A stretch of DNA of 43,551 nt from an uncultured Alphaproteobacteria bacterium (GCA_902577905.1 CACHAQ010000002.1:83728-127278); one strand, 5' to 3'. Shown: positions 27,491-36,074, numbered from the stretch's first letter. Notes: a model not told the origin generated them from the letters alone. Numbers and translations are program-made.

Positions 27491-28585
27491 ATGTTAAGAT
27501 TAATATATAAAATATTCCCAGGAATTATCTTTTGTTTTGTAATTGCTTATTCAGGCATATACCTAAGTGATTTTATCGGAAAAGAAGTTTTAAATTTAAA
27601 AAAAAGTCCAATATCACCAATAATGCTATCAATAATATTTGGTCTATTGATAGGAAATATATTTCATATTAATAATTTTTTATTAGAAGGAATTAAGTTT
27701 TCTTTAAAATTTATTCTAAGATTAGGAATAATATGTCTTGGTATTAGGCTAGGACTTTTAGATATTTTTAAAGTTGGAATAGTTGGAATACCTCTAATTG
27801 TTGCTTGTATTATTATATCAATCTTGGCTGTAAATTATTTATGCAAATTATTAAATGTTTCTTCAAAAATGGGATCACTAATTGCAGTTGGAACAAGTAT
27901 TTGTGGAGCATCTGCAATTGTAGCAACTAGTCCTGCAATTAATGCTGATAAAGAGGAAGTTGCTTATGCCATAGCGAATATTACAATATTTGGAATAATT
28001 GCAATGTTCCTTTATCCATTTATGGCATATTATCTTTTCAGTGGAGATGAGTTAGCATCAGGATTATTTCTTGGAACTTCAATACATGAAACAGCTCAAG
28101 TTGCTGGTGCTGGATTGATATATGCAGAACAATTCAATTCACCAAAAACTATGGATATAGCAACGATTACAAAATTAGTAAGAAATGTCAGTATGATAAT
28201 CGTCATTCCTACAATAAGCTATATGTATCTAAGAAATAATATTGGAGAAAACAATAGCAAACCATCTTTAATATCTATGTTTCCAATTTTCATTATTGGT
28301 TTTATTCTTATGGGTCTTATAAGATCAATTGGAGATTATGGAATTCAAAATAGTAATTTAGCTTTTGAAATATTAACTAATAATAACTGGCAATTAATCA
28401 TCAATATTATTAAATCTATCGCTGAGTATTCTTTAGCAATAGCAATGGCAGCTGTTGGCATAAGTACAAATTTAGTTTCTTTAAAAAGCTTAGGCATAAG
28501 ACCATTTTATGTTGGTTTTTCTGCAGCTTGTTGTGTTGGAATTGTAAGTTATATCGGAATCATAGTACTAAATAATTTTATATAA
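27491..28585 (+). CDS. YeiH-family putative sulfate/anion exporter
   Basis: The 364-residue membrane protein is of the YeiH/UPF0324 type with about ten helices. Conserved features include LRLGIICLGIRLGL, GTSICGASAIVATSPAI (residues about 134-150) and GTSIHETAQVAGAG (about 196-209). Members are annotated as sulfate exporters, but the substrate is poorly established. It begins 51 bases after mobA in AT-only DNA and is followed by a promoter-like site for the TauE operon. The neighbouring sulfur exporter makes an oxyanion role attractive but unproven. Confidence 0.85.
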   Translation: MLRLIYKIFPGIIFCFVIAYSGIYLSDFIGKEVLNLKKSPISPIMLSIIFGLLIGNIFHINNFLLEGIKFSLKFILRLGIICLGIRLGLLDIFKVGIVGIPLIVACIIISILAVNYLCKLLNVSSKMGSLIAVGTSICGASAIVATSPAINADKEEVAYAIANITIFGIIAMFLYPFMAYYLFSGDELASGLFLGTSIHETAQVAGAGLIYAEQFNSPKTMDIATITKLVRNVSMIIVIPTISYMYLRNNIGENNSKPSLISMFPIFIIGFILMGLIRSIGDYGIQNSNLAFEILTNNNWQLIINIIKSIAEYSLAIAMAAVGISTNLVSLKSLGIRPFYVGFSAACCVGIVSYIGIIVLNNFI

Positions 28586-28605
28586 TTTTCTAAAATAAAT
28601 ATAAT

Positions 28606-28634
28606 TTGTACTTATTAAGTAATAATTATATAAA
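28606..28634 (+). promoter_or_regulatory. Candidate promoter for the tauE operon
   Basis: TTGTAC (28606-28611) and TATAAA (28629-28634) are separated by exactly 17 bases, a close match to the sigma-70 consensus. The spacer includes most of a 13-base palindrome, TACTTATTAAGTA (28609-28621). The predicted start site is about six bases before the ATG at 28647, leaving almost no leader. Confidence 0.5.
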
Positions 28635-28646
28635 TTCATAAAAAAC

Positions 28647-29561
28647 ATGTCAATTTACCTTCCAATAGCTGAAATGAACGTCAATATTTTTCTCATTATC
28701 TTTATTGGTATGAGTATAGGAATACTTTCAGGAATTTTTGGTGTTGGTGGTGGATTTTTAATGACACCACTATTAATTTTTTTAGGTATACCTCCAGTTG
28801 TAGCTGTTGGTTCTGAAGCTCCACACGTATTAGCAACTTCAGTTTCAGGTTTTATTGCTCACTGGAGAAAAAGAAATGTTGATATAAAGATGGGTATATT
28901 CCTCATAATAGGAGGTTTAATTGGCTCCACAGTTGGTGTAAATATTTTCAGTTATCTAAAAAACTTTGGGCAAATAGATTTAGTTATTCAGTTATTATTT
29001 CTTTTCTTTTTAGGTTTTATTGGATTTAGTATGGCTTTTGAAAGCGCAAGAACTACAATAAGACACTATAGAGCAAGAAACACAAAAAGAACAAAACTGC
29101 ATCAACATTCTTGGTTTCACGGACTTCCATTCAAAGTTCGCTTTCATAGATCAAAACTTTATATAAGTGCGATACCGCCTGTACTGATAGGGTTCGCAGT
29201 TGGAGTAATGTCCGCAATGATGGGAGTTGGAGGAGGATTTATAATGATACCTGCAATGGTATACATACTTGGAATGCCAACAAGTATAGTAGTTGGGACA
29301 TCTTTATTTCAAATCATTTTTGTTACCGCTAATGCAACATTCTTTCAATCCTACATAAATTATAATGTAGATATTGTGCTGTCTGCACTAATGATATTTG
29401 GAGGAGTAATTGGTGCACAAATTGGTGTAATTTTTGGTTCTAAATTAAAGGCAGAATATTTGAGAGGTATTTTGGCTATATTAGTACTGGGTGTCTGTGG
29501 TAAAATTTTTACAGATCTAGTTTTAAAACCTAATGATTTATTTTCATTGGTAATGATATGA
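28647..29561 (+). CDS. TSUP-family sulfite/organosulfonate exporter (TauE/SafE)
   Basis: This 304-residue membrane protein carries the duplicated TSUP motif: FGVGGGF at residues 31-37 and MGVGGGF at 192-198. About eight helices are arranged in two inverted halves. A basic, cytoplasmic-looking loop of about 40 residues (133-171, with HYRARNTKRTK and HHxWFHG-like sequence) separates the halves. This fits the longer alphaproteobacterial form that is found with TIGR02186 proteins. Family members export sulfite, sulfoacetate or related anions. It is the first gene of a tight operon and overlaps the next gene by four bases. Confidence 0.88.
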   Translation: MSIYLPIAEMNVNIFLIIFIGMSIGILSGIFGVGGGFLMTPLLIFLGIPPVVAVGSEAPHVLATSVSGFIAHWRKRNVDIKMGIFLIIGGLIGSTVGVNIFSYLKNFGQIDLVIQLLFLFFLGFIGFSMAFESARTTIRHYRARNTKRTKLHQHSWFHGLPFKVRFHRSKLYISAIPPVLIGFAVGVMSAMMGVGGGFIMIPAMVYILGMPTSIVVGTSLFQIIFVTANATFFQSYINYNVDIVLSALMIFGGVIGAQIGVIFGSKLKAEYLRGILAILVLGVCGKIFTDLVLKPNDLFSLVMI

Positions 29562-29965
29562 TATCAATATTTAATTTTTCAATTAATTTATTGATCGTAG
29601 TTTGTCTCTTCATATATTTTATTTTTACAACCATTGGTTTTAATCTGGAGAATATTGAATATTTTTTAATTCTAATAATTGTTATAAACTCATTTAACAA
29701 AATTTATATTTGGTCAAATTTCAGAGTATTTATTAAAAAAGATCTTAATAAAATATTTAAAGACATATTATTTAATGATTCATTTGCAAAACTAAGTATA
29801 GTTATTTTATCCACTGTAATTCCAATTTATATGCTTATGCAAAAAGATATATTAGTGATTGATATATTGATTGAGAAAGCATCTTTTTTATTAGTATCAA
29901 TTTTTGCATTAATTGGATTTTATTTAGAATTTTATATTTTAGAAGTGACAAAAATAGATGATTAA
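29558..29965 (+). CDS. Unknown small integral membrane protein
   Basis: I do not recognise this 135-residue protein. It has four likely membrane segments, near residues 8-28, 33-51, 76-97 and 108-129. A basic loop between the second and third contains SNFRVFIKKDLNKIFKDIL. Charges favour both ends inside the cytoplasm. It has no conserved motif I can name. It overlaps tauE by four bases and the TIGR02186-like gene by eight. It is therefore co-translated with them and is likely an accessory or partner subunit of the exporter. Confidence 0.75.
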   Translation: MISIFNFSINLLIVVCLFIYFIFTTIGFNLENIEYFLILIIVINSFNKIYIWSNFRVFIKKDLNKIFKDILFNDSFAKLSIVILSTVIPIYMLMQKDILVIDILIEKASFLLVSIFALIGFYLEFYILEVTKIDD

Positions 29966-30722
29966 AAATTTATATATAAAGTTTACTTTTAATCTGACAA
30001 TTTTATTGACTGTAATTTTTTTTTATAACTTTCTTCATGCTGAAGAAATTTACTTTGACTTATCTGAGGATAGTATTGAATTAAAAACAGATTTTAATGG
30101 AAAAGAAATTATTATTTTTGGATTACTAAAAAATGATCATGAGACACTTTTGACAATAAAAGGACCGCCGTCAAAAATGAGAATACAAAAAAAAGAGAGG
30201 TATTTTGGAATATGGATAAATAATCAATACGTTACCTATAGTAACATTCCATCTTTATTCTTTTTGTCCTCATCAAAAGAAATTAGCGAAATCTTGCCTG
30301 AATCGATATTAATTAATGAGGATCTAAGTTTTGAAAAAATTTTAAATAATAAGACTTTTAATCAAAATTTTATTTTCAAAAATGACCAAAAAAGTTGGAA
30401 TGAAAATTTTGTTAGAATAAAAAAAGAACAATCATTTTATAAAAGTTTTGAAATGAAAAAGATTAAAGATAAATTATTTCAAACTAGCGTTTTTTTTCCA
30501 ACAAATACAATACCAGGGATTTATAATGTTGATATTTACTATATAAGAAATAATACAATTATGAGTACTGATCAAAAAAATATAGTTATAAAAAAAACTG
30601 GTATAGGAAGTCAAATATTTGGCTTTGCTAATGAAAATGCAGCTACATACGGAGTTTTTGTAATTATCTTTTCAATATTTTCAGGCTTTATTGCTGCTGC
30701 TTTATTTAGGAGAAGTAAATGA
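29958..30722 (+). CDS. TIGR02186-like membrane-anchored periplasmic protein
   Basis: The 254 residues comprise a signal peptide (1-28, ending NFLHA before EE), a periplasmic domain of about 200 residues, and a C-terminal membrane helix (about 231-249) with a short RRSK tail. The domain shows FGLLKNDHETLLTIKGPPS and later PGIYNVDIYYIRNN, which fit the alphaproteobacterial TIGR02186 family often encoded beside TauE-like exporters. The family function is not established. The four-base overlap with the downstream Usp gene and eight-base overlap upstream place it firmly in this operon. Confidence 0.82.
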   Translation: MIKNLYIKFTFNLTILLTVIFFYNFLHAEEIYFDLSEDSIELKTDFNGKEIIIFGLLKNDHETLLTIKGPPSKMRIQKKERYFGIWINNQYVTYSNIPSLFFLSSSKEISEILPESILINEDLSFEKILNNKTFNQNFIFKNDQKSWNENFVRIKKEQSFYKSFEMKKIKDKLFQTSVFFPTNTIPGIYNVDIYYIRNNTIMSTDQKNIVIKKTGIGSQIFGFANENAATYGVFVIIFSIFSGFIAAALFRRSK

Positions 30723-31192
30723 GTGATGATAGATATATTCTAGTTGTTGCAGATAATTCAGAAGAAATGAAAACAGCTCTTGAATATGCTTGTGCAAGAT
30801 CAAAAAAAACAGGAAGAAAGATTATAATTGCAACATTCATAGAGCCTTTGGATGTTCTAACAACCAAGGGTGTTACAGACATTATGAAAGAGGAAGCTAG
30901 AGAAGAAGCAGAAACAATTCTTAAAAAAGCAGCCTCATTTGTCCAAGAAAGAACAGGTGACTATCCTGCTCTCTCTTTAAGAGAGGGGGATACTATATCT
31001 GAATTAAAACAATTATTAGATGAGGAAAAAAATATTAATGTTCTTGTTTTAGCTGCCAATACTGATCCAAATAGTAAAAACCCTGGTCCAATAATAACTT
31101 CTCTGGTGAGTAATGAAATAACAAACCTAAGAATACCAATAATGATTGTTCCTGGAAATTTATCTTTTGAACATATTGCACAAATAACTTAA
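30719..31192 (+). CDS. Universal stress protein (Usp) domain protein
   Basis: This single 157-residue Usp domain has RYILVVADNSEEMKTALEYA at the start, the long alpha-2 loop typical of the fold, and LVLAANTDPNSKNPGPI and IPIMIVPG at the end. The canonical ATP-binding G-2x-G-9x-G(S/T) motif is not intact (it reads NPGPIITSLVSNEI), so it may not bind ATP. Usp proteins are usually regulators or chaperone-like modulators, and some act on membrane transporters. Its overlap with the TIGR02186-like gene suggests it acts on the exporter module. Confidence 0.85.
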   Translation: MSDDRYILVVADNSEEMKTALEYACARSKKTGRKIIIATFIEPLDVLTTKGVTDIMKEEAREEAETILKKAASFVQERTGDYPALSLREGDTISELKQLLDEEKNINVLVLAANTDPNSKNPGPIITSLVSNEITNLRIPIMIVPGNLSFEHIAQIT

Positions 31193-31196
31193 AAAA

Positions 31197-31832
31197 ATGT
31201 CTAAAGAGATAGCTAAAATATTAGTAGATATAAAGTCTATTAATTTTTCATTTGATAAATATTTTACTCTCACATCAGGCTTGGCTAGTCCTGTTTATGT
31301 TGATTGTAGAAAAATTATTTCTTTTACAAAAGAAAGAAATTTTATAATTGATAAAGCCATAGATTATTTAACTAAAAATAATATTGAGACAGAAATTATT
31401 GCTGGTGGAGAGACCGCTGGAATTCCCTATGCTGCTTTTATTTCTCAAAAATTAGATAAACAAATGATTTATATTAGAAAAAAAACAAAAGGTTTTGGAA
31501 AAAACAAACAAATTGAAGGTGAATTTGAAAAAAATCAAAAAGCTCTTTTAGTTGAAGATCTAGCTACTGATGGAGGTAGTAAAATAATTTTTATTAACGC
31601 AATGCGTGAAGCTGGATTAAAAGTTAAAGATATATTTGTAATATTTTATTATGATATTTTTAATTTCAATGAATCAGAATTATTTAAATTAAATGTAAAT
31701 ATGCACTCACTGTGTACTTGGAAAGATGTAATAAATTATATTGAAAGTGAAAAAATATATTCTGAAGATAAGGTTTCAAACTTAAAAGAATTTTTAGAAG
31801 ATCCAGAAAAATGGAGAAGCAAGTATGCGTGA
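31197..31832 (+). CDS. pyrE: Orotate phosphoribosyltransferase
   Basis: PyrE joins orotate to PRPP to make OMP in pyrimidine synthesis. The 211-residue protein has the PRPP loop LLVEDLATDGGSK (residues 117-129), IIAGGETAGIPYAAFISQKL (substrate-side loop) and IYIRKKTKGFGKNKQIEGEF (flexible catalytic loop with its lysines). It starts four bases after the Usp gene and its last 8 bases overlap the next gene. It is thus co-transcribed with the exporter genes, an odd partnership that probably reflects streamlined packing. Confidence 0.93.
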   Translation: MSKEIAKILVDIKSINFSFDKYFTLTSGLASPVYVDCRKIISFTKERNFIIDKAIDYLTKNNIETEIIAGGETAGIPYAAFISQKLDKQMIYIRKKTKGFGKNKQIEGEFEKNQKALLVEDLATDGGSKIIFINAMREAGLKVKDIFVIFYYDIFNFNESELFKLNVNMHSLCTWKDVINYIESEKIYSEDKVSNLKEFLEDPEKWRSKYA

Positions 31833-32259
31833 AATAGTTGTTGTCAGTGGAGGTTTTGACCCAATTCACAGTGGTCATATAAAATTAATTAAAGAAGCTG
31901 CTAAACATGGTGAAGTTGTAGTTTTGCTAAATTCGGATTTATGGCTTCAAAAAAAGAAAGGTAAGGAATTTCTTCCTTTTATTGAAAGAACTGTAATTAT
32001 GAATGAGTTAAAAAATGTTATTGATGTTATAGAATTTGATGACGGAGATAGGACGTGCATCGATGGTCTTAAAAAAGTAAAAAATAAATATCCAAAATCA
32101 ATTATTAAATTTGCAAATGGAGGTGACAGAAATAATAGTACAACACCAGAATCAATATTCTGTGAAAAAAACAATATACAGTTACTTTGGGGTATAGGTG
32201 GTGACAATAAATCAAATTCTAGTTCATGGATTTTACAAAAATGGAAAGAAGAAAATTAA
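31825..32259 (+). CDS. Cytidylyltransferase-like nucleotidyltransferase
   Basis: The 144-residue protein has the nucleotide-binding motif GGFDPIHSGH (residues 9-18), with the HxGH signature of the TagD/RfaE/NadD superfamily, and a later FANGGDRNN segment. The GNDKSNSSSW-like C-terminus lies where the family's ISxxS motif sits. Such enzymes attach AMP or CMP to a phosphorylated sugar, alcohol or nicotinate ribotide. Short versions of this type are common in marine bacteria and their phages. The substrate cannot be read from the sequence. It overlaps pyrE by 8 bases and shares TTAA stops with pdxH. Confidence 0.8.
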   Translation: MREIVVVSGGFDPIHSGHIKLIKEAAKHGEVVVLLNSDLWLQKKKGKEFLPFIERTVIMNELKNVIDVIEFDDGDRTCIDGLKKVKNKYPKSIIKFANGGDRNNSTTPESIFCEKNNIQLLWGIGGDNKSNSSSWILQKWKEEN

Positions 32260-32861
32260 GGATATAATTTTCTTGTAATCCAACCATCATTTTCCTTACG
32301 GAATTCAAGTCTGTCATGCAATCTAAATGGCATATCTTGCCAAAATTCAATTAATATAGGTGCTACTAAGTAACCATTCCAATGTGAAGGTCTTGGAACA
32401 TCATTATCTGAGAATTTTTTTTCAAACTCTTCTACTCTTTTAGTTAATGTCGATCTATCATCTAGTTCTTCTGACTGTAATGAAGCCCAAGCTCCTATTC
32501 TGCTTCCTAGTGGCCTTGAATTATAATATTCATCAGCTTCAGCTTTTGAAATTTGTGAAACATTACCCTCTATTCTTATTTGTCTTTGAAGTGTTTTCCA
32601 ATGAAAATTTAAAGCTACACTATCGTTGTTTTTAATTGCTCTACCTTTTTTGCTATTTGAATTTGTGTAAAAAACAAACCCTTTATCATCATATGATTTA
32701 AGTAAAACAATTCGCGAGCTGGGTTTGCAATCAGAAGATATGGTAGCAAGGTTCATAGCATTTGGATCATTGATTTCACTTTTCTTTGCCTCTTCAAACC
32801 ATTCTTGAAAAAGTTCAATTGGTTTTTTATCAGAATTTATTAATTTTTGATTTGATTGCAT
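32256..32861 (-). CDS. pdxH: Pyridoxamine/pyridoxine 5'-phosphate oxidase
   Basis: PdxH uses FMN and oxygen to make pyridoxal 5'-phosphate. The 201-residue protein shows DPNAMNLATIS, PSSRIVLLKSYDDKGFVFYT (FMN and substrate loop), NFHWKTLQRQIRIEGNV, and SRPLGSRIGAWASLQSE. It ends with FRLHDRLEFRK and WITRKLYP, the normal family C-terminus. It is a single-gene unit here, divergent from fabI across 68 bases of nearly pure A/T. It converges with the cytidylyltransferase gene through a shared TTAA. Confidence 0.97.
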   Translation of the reverse strand: MQSNQKLINSDKKPIELFQEWFEEAKKSEINDPNAMNLATISSDCKPSSRIVLLKSYDDKGFVFYTNSNSKKGRAIKNNDSVALNFHWKTLQRQIRIEGNVSQISKAEADEYYNSRPLGSRIGAWASLQSEELDDRSTLTKRVEEFEKKFSDNDVPRPSHWNGYLVAPILIEFWQDMPFRLHDRLEFRKENDGWITRKLYP

Positions 32862-32929
32862 ATTATAGATATGAATATTATTTTATAAGTATATATATCT
32901 ATATTTATAAAAAAACACTGATTTAAAAT

Positions 32930-33757
32930 ATGTTAATGCAAAATAAAAAAGGTCTGATTATGGGAGTGGCAAATGACAGATCTATTGCTTGGGGTATTGC
33001 GAAAAAATTAGCAGAACAGGGAGCAGAAATTGCACTTACTTATCAAGGAGAAGCTCTTAAGAAAAGAGTTCAGCCACTTGCAGAAGAAATAGGGTCCAAC
33101 ACTATTATTCCTTGTGATGTTTCAGACTCACAAAGTATGAATAACGTTTTTGAAACACTTAAAAATAAATGGGGTGAATTAGATTATCTTGTTCATGGAA
33201 TTGGTTTTTCAAACAAAGATGAATTAAGAGGTAAATATTACAATACATCTTCTGATAATTTTAAACAAACTATGCATATATCATGTTATTCTTTTACGGA
33301 GGCTTGTAGACTAGCAGAACCTTTAATGAATAATGGTGGATCAATTTTAACTTTAACATATTATGGATCAGAACAAGTTATGCCTCATTATAATGTTATG
33401 GGAGTTGCAAAAGCAGCTTTAGAGGCAAGTGTTAGATATTTAGCAGTTGATTTAGGAGAAAAAAATATAAGAGTTAATGCTATTAGTGCTGGGCCAATTA
33501 AAACTTTGGCAGCATCAGGAATAGGTGATTTTAGATTTATTCTAAAATGGAACGAACTTAATGCTCCACTTAAAAGAAATGTAAATCAGCAAGATGTTGG
33601 AAATTCTGCTTTGTATCTCTTAAGTGATCTTGGAAGTGCCGTTACTGGTGAGATACAACATGTCGATTGTGGTTATCATACTGTAGGAATGGTTGCAGTT
33701 GATGAGAGTGAAAGTGTTTCAGAATTATTAGGTGAATTTACAAATTCTAAAAAATGA
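32930..33757 (+). CDS. fabI: Enoyl-[acyl-carrier-protein] reductase (NADH)
   Basis: FabI catalyses the last reduction of fatty-acid elongation. The 275-residue short-chain dehydrogenase-like protein has [18 protein letters not shown] for NADH, the catalytic Tyr-6x-Lys pair Y154 and K161 ([12 protein letters not shown]), the Tyr-rich TYYGSEQ just before it, and [11 protein letters not shown]. This is the triclosan-target enzyme. I kept the first ATG. A second Met two codons later is equally possible. The aroC start lies four bases inside its end. Confidence 0.95.
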   Translation: MLMQNKKGLIMGVANDRSIAWGIAKKLAEQGAEIALTYQGEALKKRVQPLAEEIGSNTIIPCDVSDSQSMNNVFETLKNKWGELDYLVHGIGFSNKDELRGKYYNTSSDNFKQTMHISCYSFTEACRLAEPLMNNGGSILTLTYYGSEQVMPHYNVMGVAKAALEASVRYLAVDLGEKNIRVNAISAGPIKTLAASGIGDFRFILKWNELNAPLKRNVNQQDVGNSALYLLSDLGSAVTGEIQHVDCGYHTVGMVAVDESESVSELLGEFTNSKK

Positions 33758-34824
33758 CTTCTAATTCAATAGGAAAAATCTTTAACTTTACCACATGGGG
33801 AGAAAGCCATGGCAAAGCTATTGGTTGTGTTGTCGATGGAGTACCATCAAACATAAATTTAACTGAAAAAGATATTCAACCCTATTTAGATAAAAGAAAA
33901 CCTGGTCAGTCAAAATTTACAACTCAAAGAAAAGAAGAGGATAAAGTTGAAATACTATCTGGAACTTTTGAGGGAAAAACAACAGGTCATCCTATTTCTC
34001 TAATTATCTACAATCAAGATCAGAGATCAAAAGATTATGGTGATATCAAAAGTAAATTTAGACCGGGTCATGCAGATTATACATATTGGAAAAAATATGG
34101 CATAAGAGATTATAGGGGTGGTGGTAGATCTAGTGCTAGAGAAACTGCAATGAGAGTAGCAGCAGGGGCAATAGCAAGAAAAATCATAAAAAATAAAATT
34201 AAAAATCAAGTTGTAATAACAGGTGCATTAATTCAAATAGGTAATCATAAAATTAATTATGATAATTGGAATAATAATTTTATTCCAAAAAATAATTTTT
34301 GGAGTCCTGATAAAGAAATTATTAAAATATGGGAAAACGAAATACAAACTGCAAGAAAATCTGGTTCCTCTTTAGGTGCAATAATTGAAATTAGAGTGAA
34401 AGGTTTGCCAGCTGGATTAGGAGAACCTATTTATGAAAAAATAGACTCTGATATTGCTAAGGCATTGATGTCTATTAATGCTGTTAAGGGAGTAGAAATG
34501 GGAAATGGATTTAGTAGTGTTTATGAAACTGGAATTTCTAATGTTGATGAAATGAGAATAAGAAATAAAAAACCTTTATTTCTCTCAAATAATAATGGTG
34601 GAGTTCTTGGGGGTATTACAACGGGCCAAGAATTAATTACTAGATTTGTAGTAAAACCTACAAGCTCAATATTATCCCCAAAAAAAACAATTAATACAAA
34701 ATTAAAAGAAACAACAATATCTACTAAAGGTCGTCATGATCCATGTGTTGGTATAAGAGCTGTTCCTGTCGGTGAAGCAATGGTTGCCACAACTATAGCT
34801 GATCATTGTTTAAGATTTCTTTAA
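33754..34824 (+). CDS. aroC: Chorismate synthase
   Basis: AroC makes chorismate from EPSP using reduced FMN, the last common step to aromatic amino acids, folate and quinones. The 356-residue protein shows [20 protein letters not shown] (about residues 12-31), [36 protein letters not shown], and GISTGQEL-like [12 protein letters not shown] near the C-terminus. It follows fabI with a four-base overlap. Its last 15 bases overlap the 3' end of the opposing tlyA gene, leaving no room for a terminator between them. Confidence 0.97.
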   Translation: MTSNSIGKIFNFTTWGESHGKAIGCVVDGVPSNINLTEKDIQPYLDKRKPGQSKFTTQRKEEDKVEILSGTFEGKTTGHPISLIIYNQDQRSKDYGDIKSKFRPGHADYTYWKKYGIRDYRGGGRSSARETAMRVAAGAIARKIIKNKIKNQVVITGALIQIGNHKINYDNWNNNFIPKNNFWSPDKEIIKIWENEIQTARKSGSSLGAIIEIRVKGLPAGLGEPIYEKIDSDIAKALMSINAVKGVEMGNGFSSVYETGISNVDEMRIRNKKPLFLSNNNGGVLGGITTGQELITRFVVKPTSSILSPKKTINTKLKETTISTKGRHDPCVGIRAVPVGEAMVATTIADHCLRFL

Positions 34825-35559
34825 AATACTATAAATCAAAAATTCTTTATTTCCTTTTGGTCCAGTTATTGGACTTTCGACTAAACCTACAACCTCAGCC
34901 TTAATTGTTTTTTTAAACCAATTCGATATATGATTACATACTTGTTGATGAATAAATGGATCTTTCACAATACCTTTTTTCAAATTTATTTTATTAGTTT
35001 CAAATTGTGGCTTAATTAGTGAAATAATCTCAGCTTTACTTGATAAAAGCTTCAGGCTAGGTTCTATAACCTTTGTTAGACTAATGAAACTTACATCACA
35101 AACTACTAAATTAATTTTTTCATGAATTATTGAGTTATCTAAATATTTAGCATTAAAATTTTCTATACTAATAATTTTTTTTTCTTTTTTTAATTTTTCA
35201 TGAAGTTGATTTGTACCAACATCAATAGAATATATTTTTTTAGCGTTTTTTTTTAAAAGAACTTCTGTGAATCCACCAGTTGATGAACCGATATCTAGAC
35301 AAATTTTATTTTCAATATCAATCTTAAAATGATCAATCGCTTTAAGTAATTTGAATGCACCTCTTGATACCCATGGGGGATGTAGTTGTTTAATTTTTAT
35401 TTTAGAGTTTTCATTAAAACTGTTACCACTTTTGGTAATAATTTTATCGTTTACATAAACTTGACCGGCCATAATCATAGATTGGGCCTTTGATTTAGTA
35501 TCAGCTAAGTTTCTATCCATTAAAAGCTGATCAAGTCTTATTTTTTGATTTTTACTCAA
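34810..35559 (-). CDS. tlyA: TlyA-type rRNA 2'-O-methyltransferase (S4 + FtsJ-like domains)
   Basis: The 249-residue protein joins an N-terminal S4 RNA-binding domain ([20 protein letters not shown], about residues 7-65) to an FtsJ-like methyltransferase domain. The SAM loop is [14 protein letters not shown] (about 89-102), followed by [13 protein letters not shown]. TlyA of mycobacteria 2'-O-methylates C1409 of 16S and C1920 of 23S rRNA, and capreomycin needs this modification. Older annotation calls it a hemolysin. It lies downstream of xseB with 9 bases between, and converges on aroC with a 15-base overlap. Confidence 0.92.
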   Translation of the reverse strand: MSKNQKIRLDQLLMDRNLADTKSKAQSMIMAGQVYVNDKIITKSGNSFNENSKIKIKQLHPPWVSRGAFKLLKAIDHFKIDIENKICLDIGSSTGGFTEVLLKKNAKKIYSIDVGTNQLHEKLKKEKKIISIENFNAKYLDNSIIHEKINLVVCDVSFISLTKVIEPSLKLLSSKAEIISLIKPQFETNKINLKKGIVKDPFIHQQVCNHISNWFKKTIKAEVVGLVESPITGPKGNKEFLIYSILKKS

Positions 35560-35568
35560 ATTTGAAAA

Positions 35569-35787
35569 TTACTTAAAATCTTCTTTTGTAACTTTATTGT
35601 TTTCTTGCTTAATTTTTTTAATTTGGCTTTCAATACTTTTTAATTTTTCCTCACATGCTTTTTTTAAATTCATTCCTTCTTCGTAAAGTTTTACAGATTC
35701 TTCTAAATCAACTTCACCATTTTCTAATTTCTCTACAATAGACTCAAGTTTTTTTAAATTATTTTCAAAATTATTATCTTTATTCAT
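35569..35787 (-). CDS. xseB: Exodeoxyribonuclease VII small subunit
   Basis: XseB is the small coiled-coil partner of XseA in the single-strand exonuclease ExoVII. The 72-residue protein shows the family pattern FENNLKKLESIVEKLENGEV (residues 7-26) and SVKLYEEGMNLKKACEEKL. XseA is not in this window, a common separation. The start overlaps the end of the 97-residue membrane-anchored gene by 8 bases. tlyA follows after 9 bases, the order often seen in alphaproteobacteria (xseB near dxs/tlyA). Confidence 0.93.
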   Translation of the reverse strand: MNKDNNFENNLKKLESIVEKLENGEVDLEESVKLYEEGMNLKKACEEKLKSIESQIKKIKQENNKVTKEDFK

Positions 35788-36073
35788 TAGATGTATCTAT
35801 TTTTGTAATATTTGATGTTTCTATATCATATATTAAAGCATAAACCTTATCATTACTTTTTATTGTAAACAAAATCAGATTATTATCAATCATATCTATA
35901 TCTGTAATTTTGTGCCCTTTTTCTAAATTTAAATTATATTCAATTAAATTTGTATCTAAATTACTTTGTTTTTTTGTTGTTTTTATATACAAACCATAAA
36001 CTAGAGCTAAAAAACAAATAACAATTAATATACCTAAAAATATTACAATAAATTTAAGAATTTTTTGAGACAT
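35780..36073 (-). CDS. Unknown single-span membrane protein (97 residues)
   Basis: I do not recognise a named family. The protein has one N-terminal membrane helix at about residues 8-30, then a short Lys/Gln-rich linker (KTTKKQSNLD). A soluble, probably periplasmic, domain of about 60 residues follows, with alternating strands (LIEYNLNLEKGHKITDIDM and VYALIYDIETSNITKI). The domain could be a small beta sandwich. It opens the unknown-xseB-tlyA operon. Its ATG shares bases with the divergent rluD ATG. A TATAGA (36087-36082) ends eight bases before its ATG. Confidence 0.8.
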   Translation of the reverse strand: MSQKILKFIVIFLGILIVICFLALVYGLYIKTTKKQSNLDTNLIEYNLNLEKGHKITDIDMIDNNLILFTIKSNDKVYALIYDIETSNITKIDTSNE

Positions 36074-36074
36074 G
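36071..36074. other. Shared start palindrome CATG of two divergent genes
   Basis: Bases 36071-36073 are the start codon of the minus-strand membrane protein, and bases 36072-36074 are the start codon of rluD. Neither gene has a plausible alternative start nearby, because the next in-frame Met codons would remove conserved or signal sequence. The two 5' ends therefore have no intergenic DNA. Confidence 0.85.
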
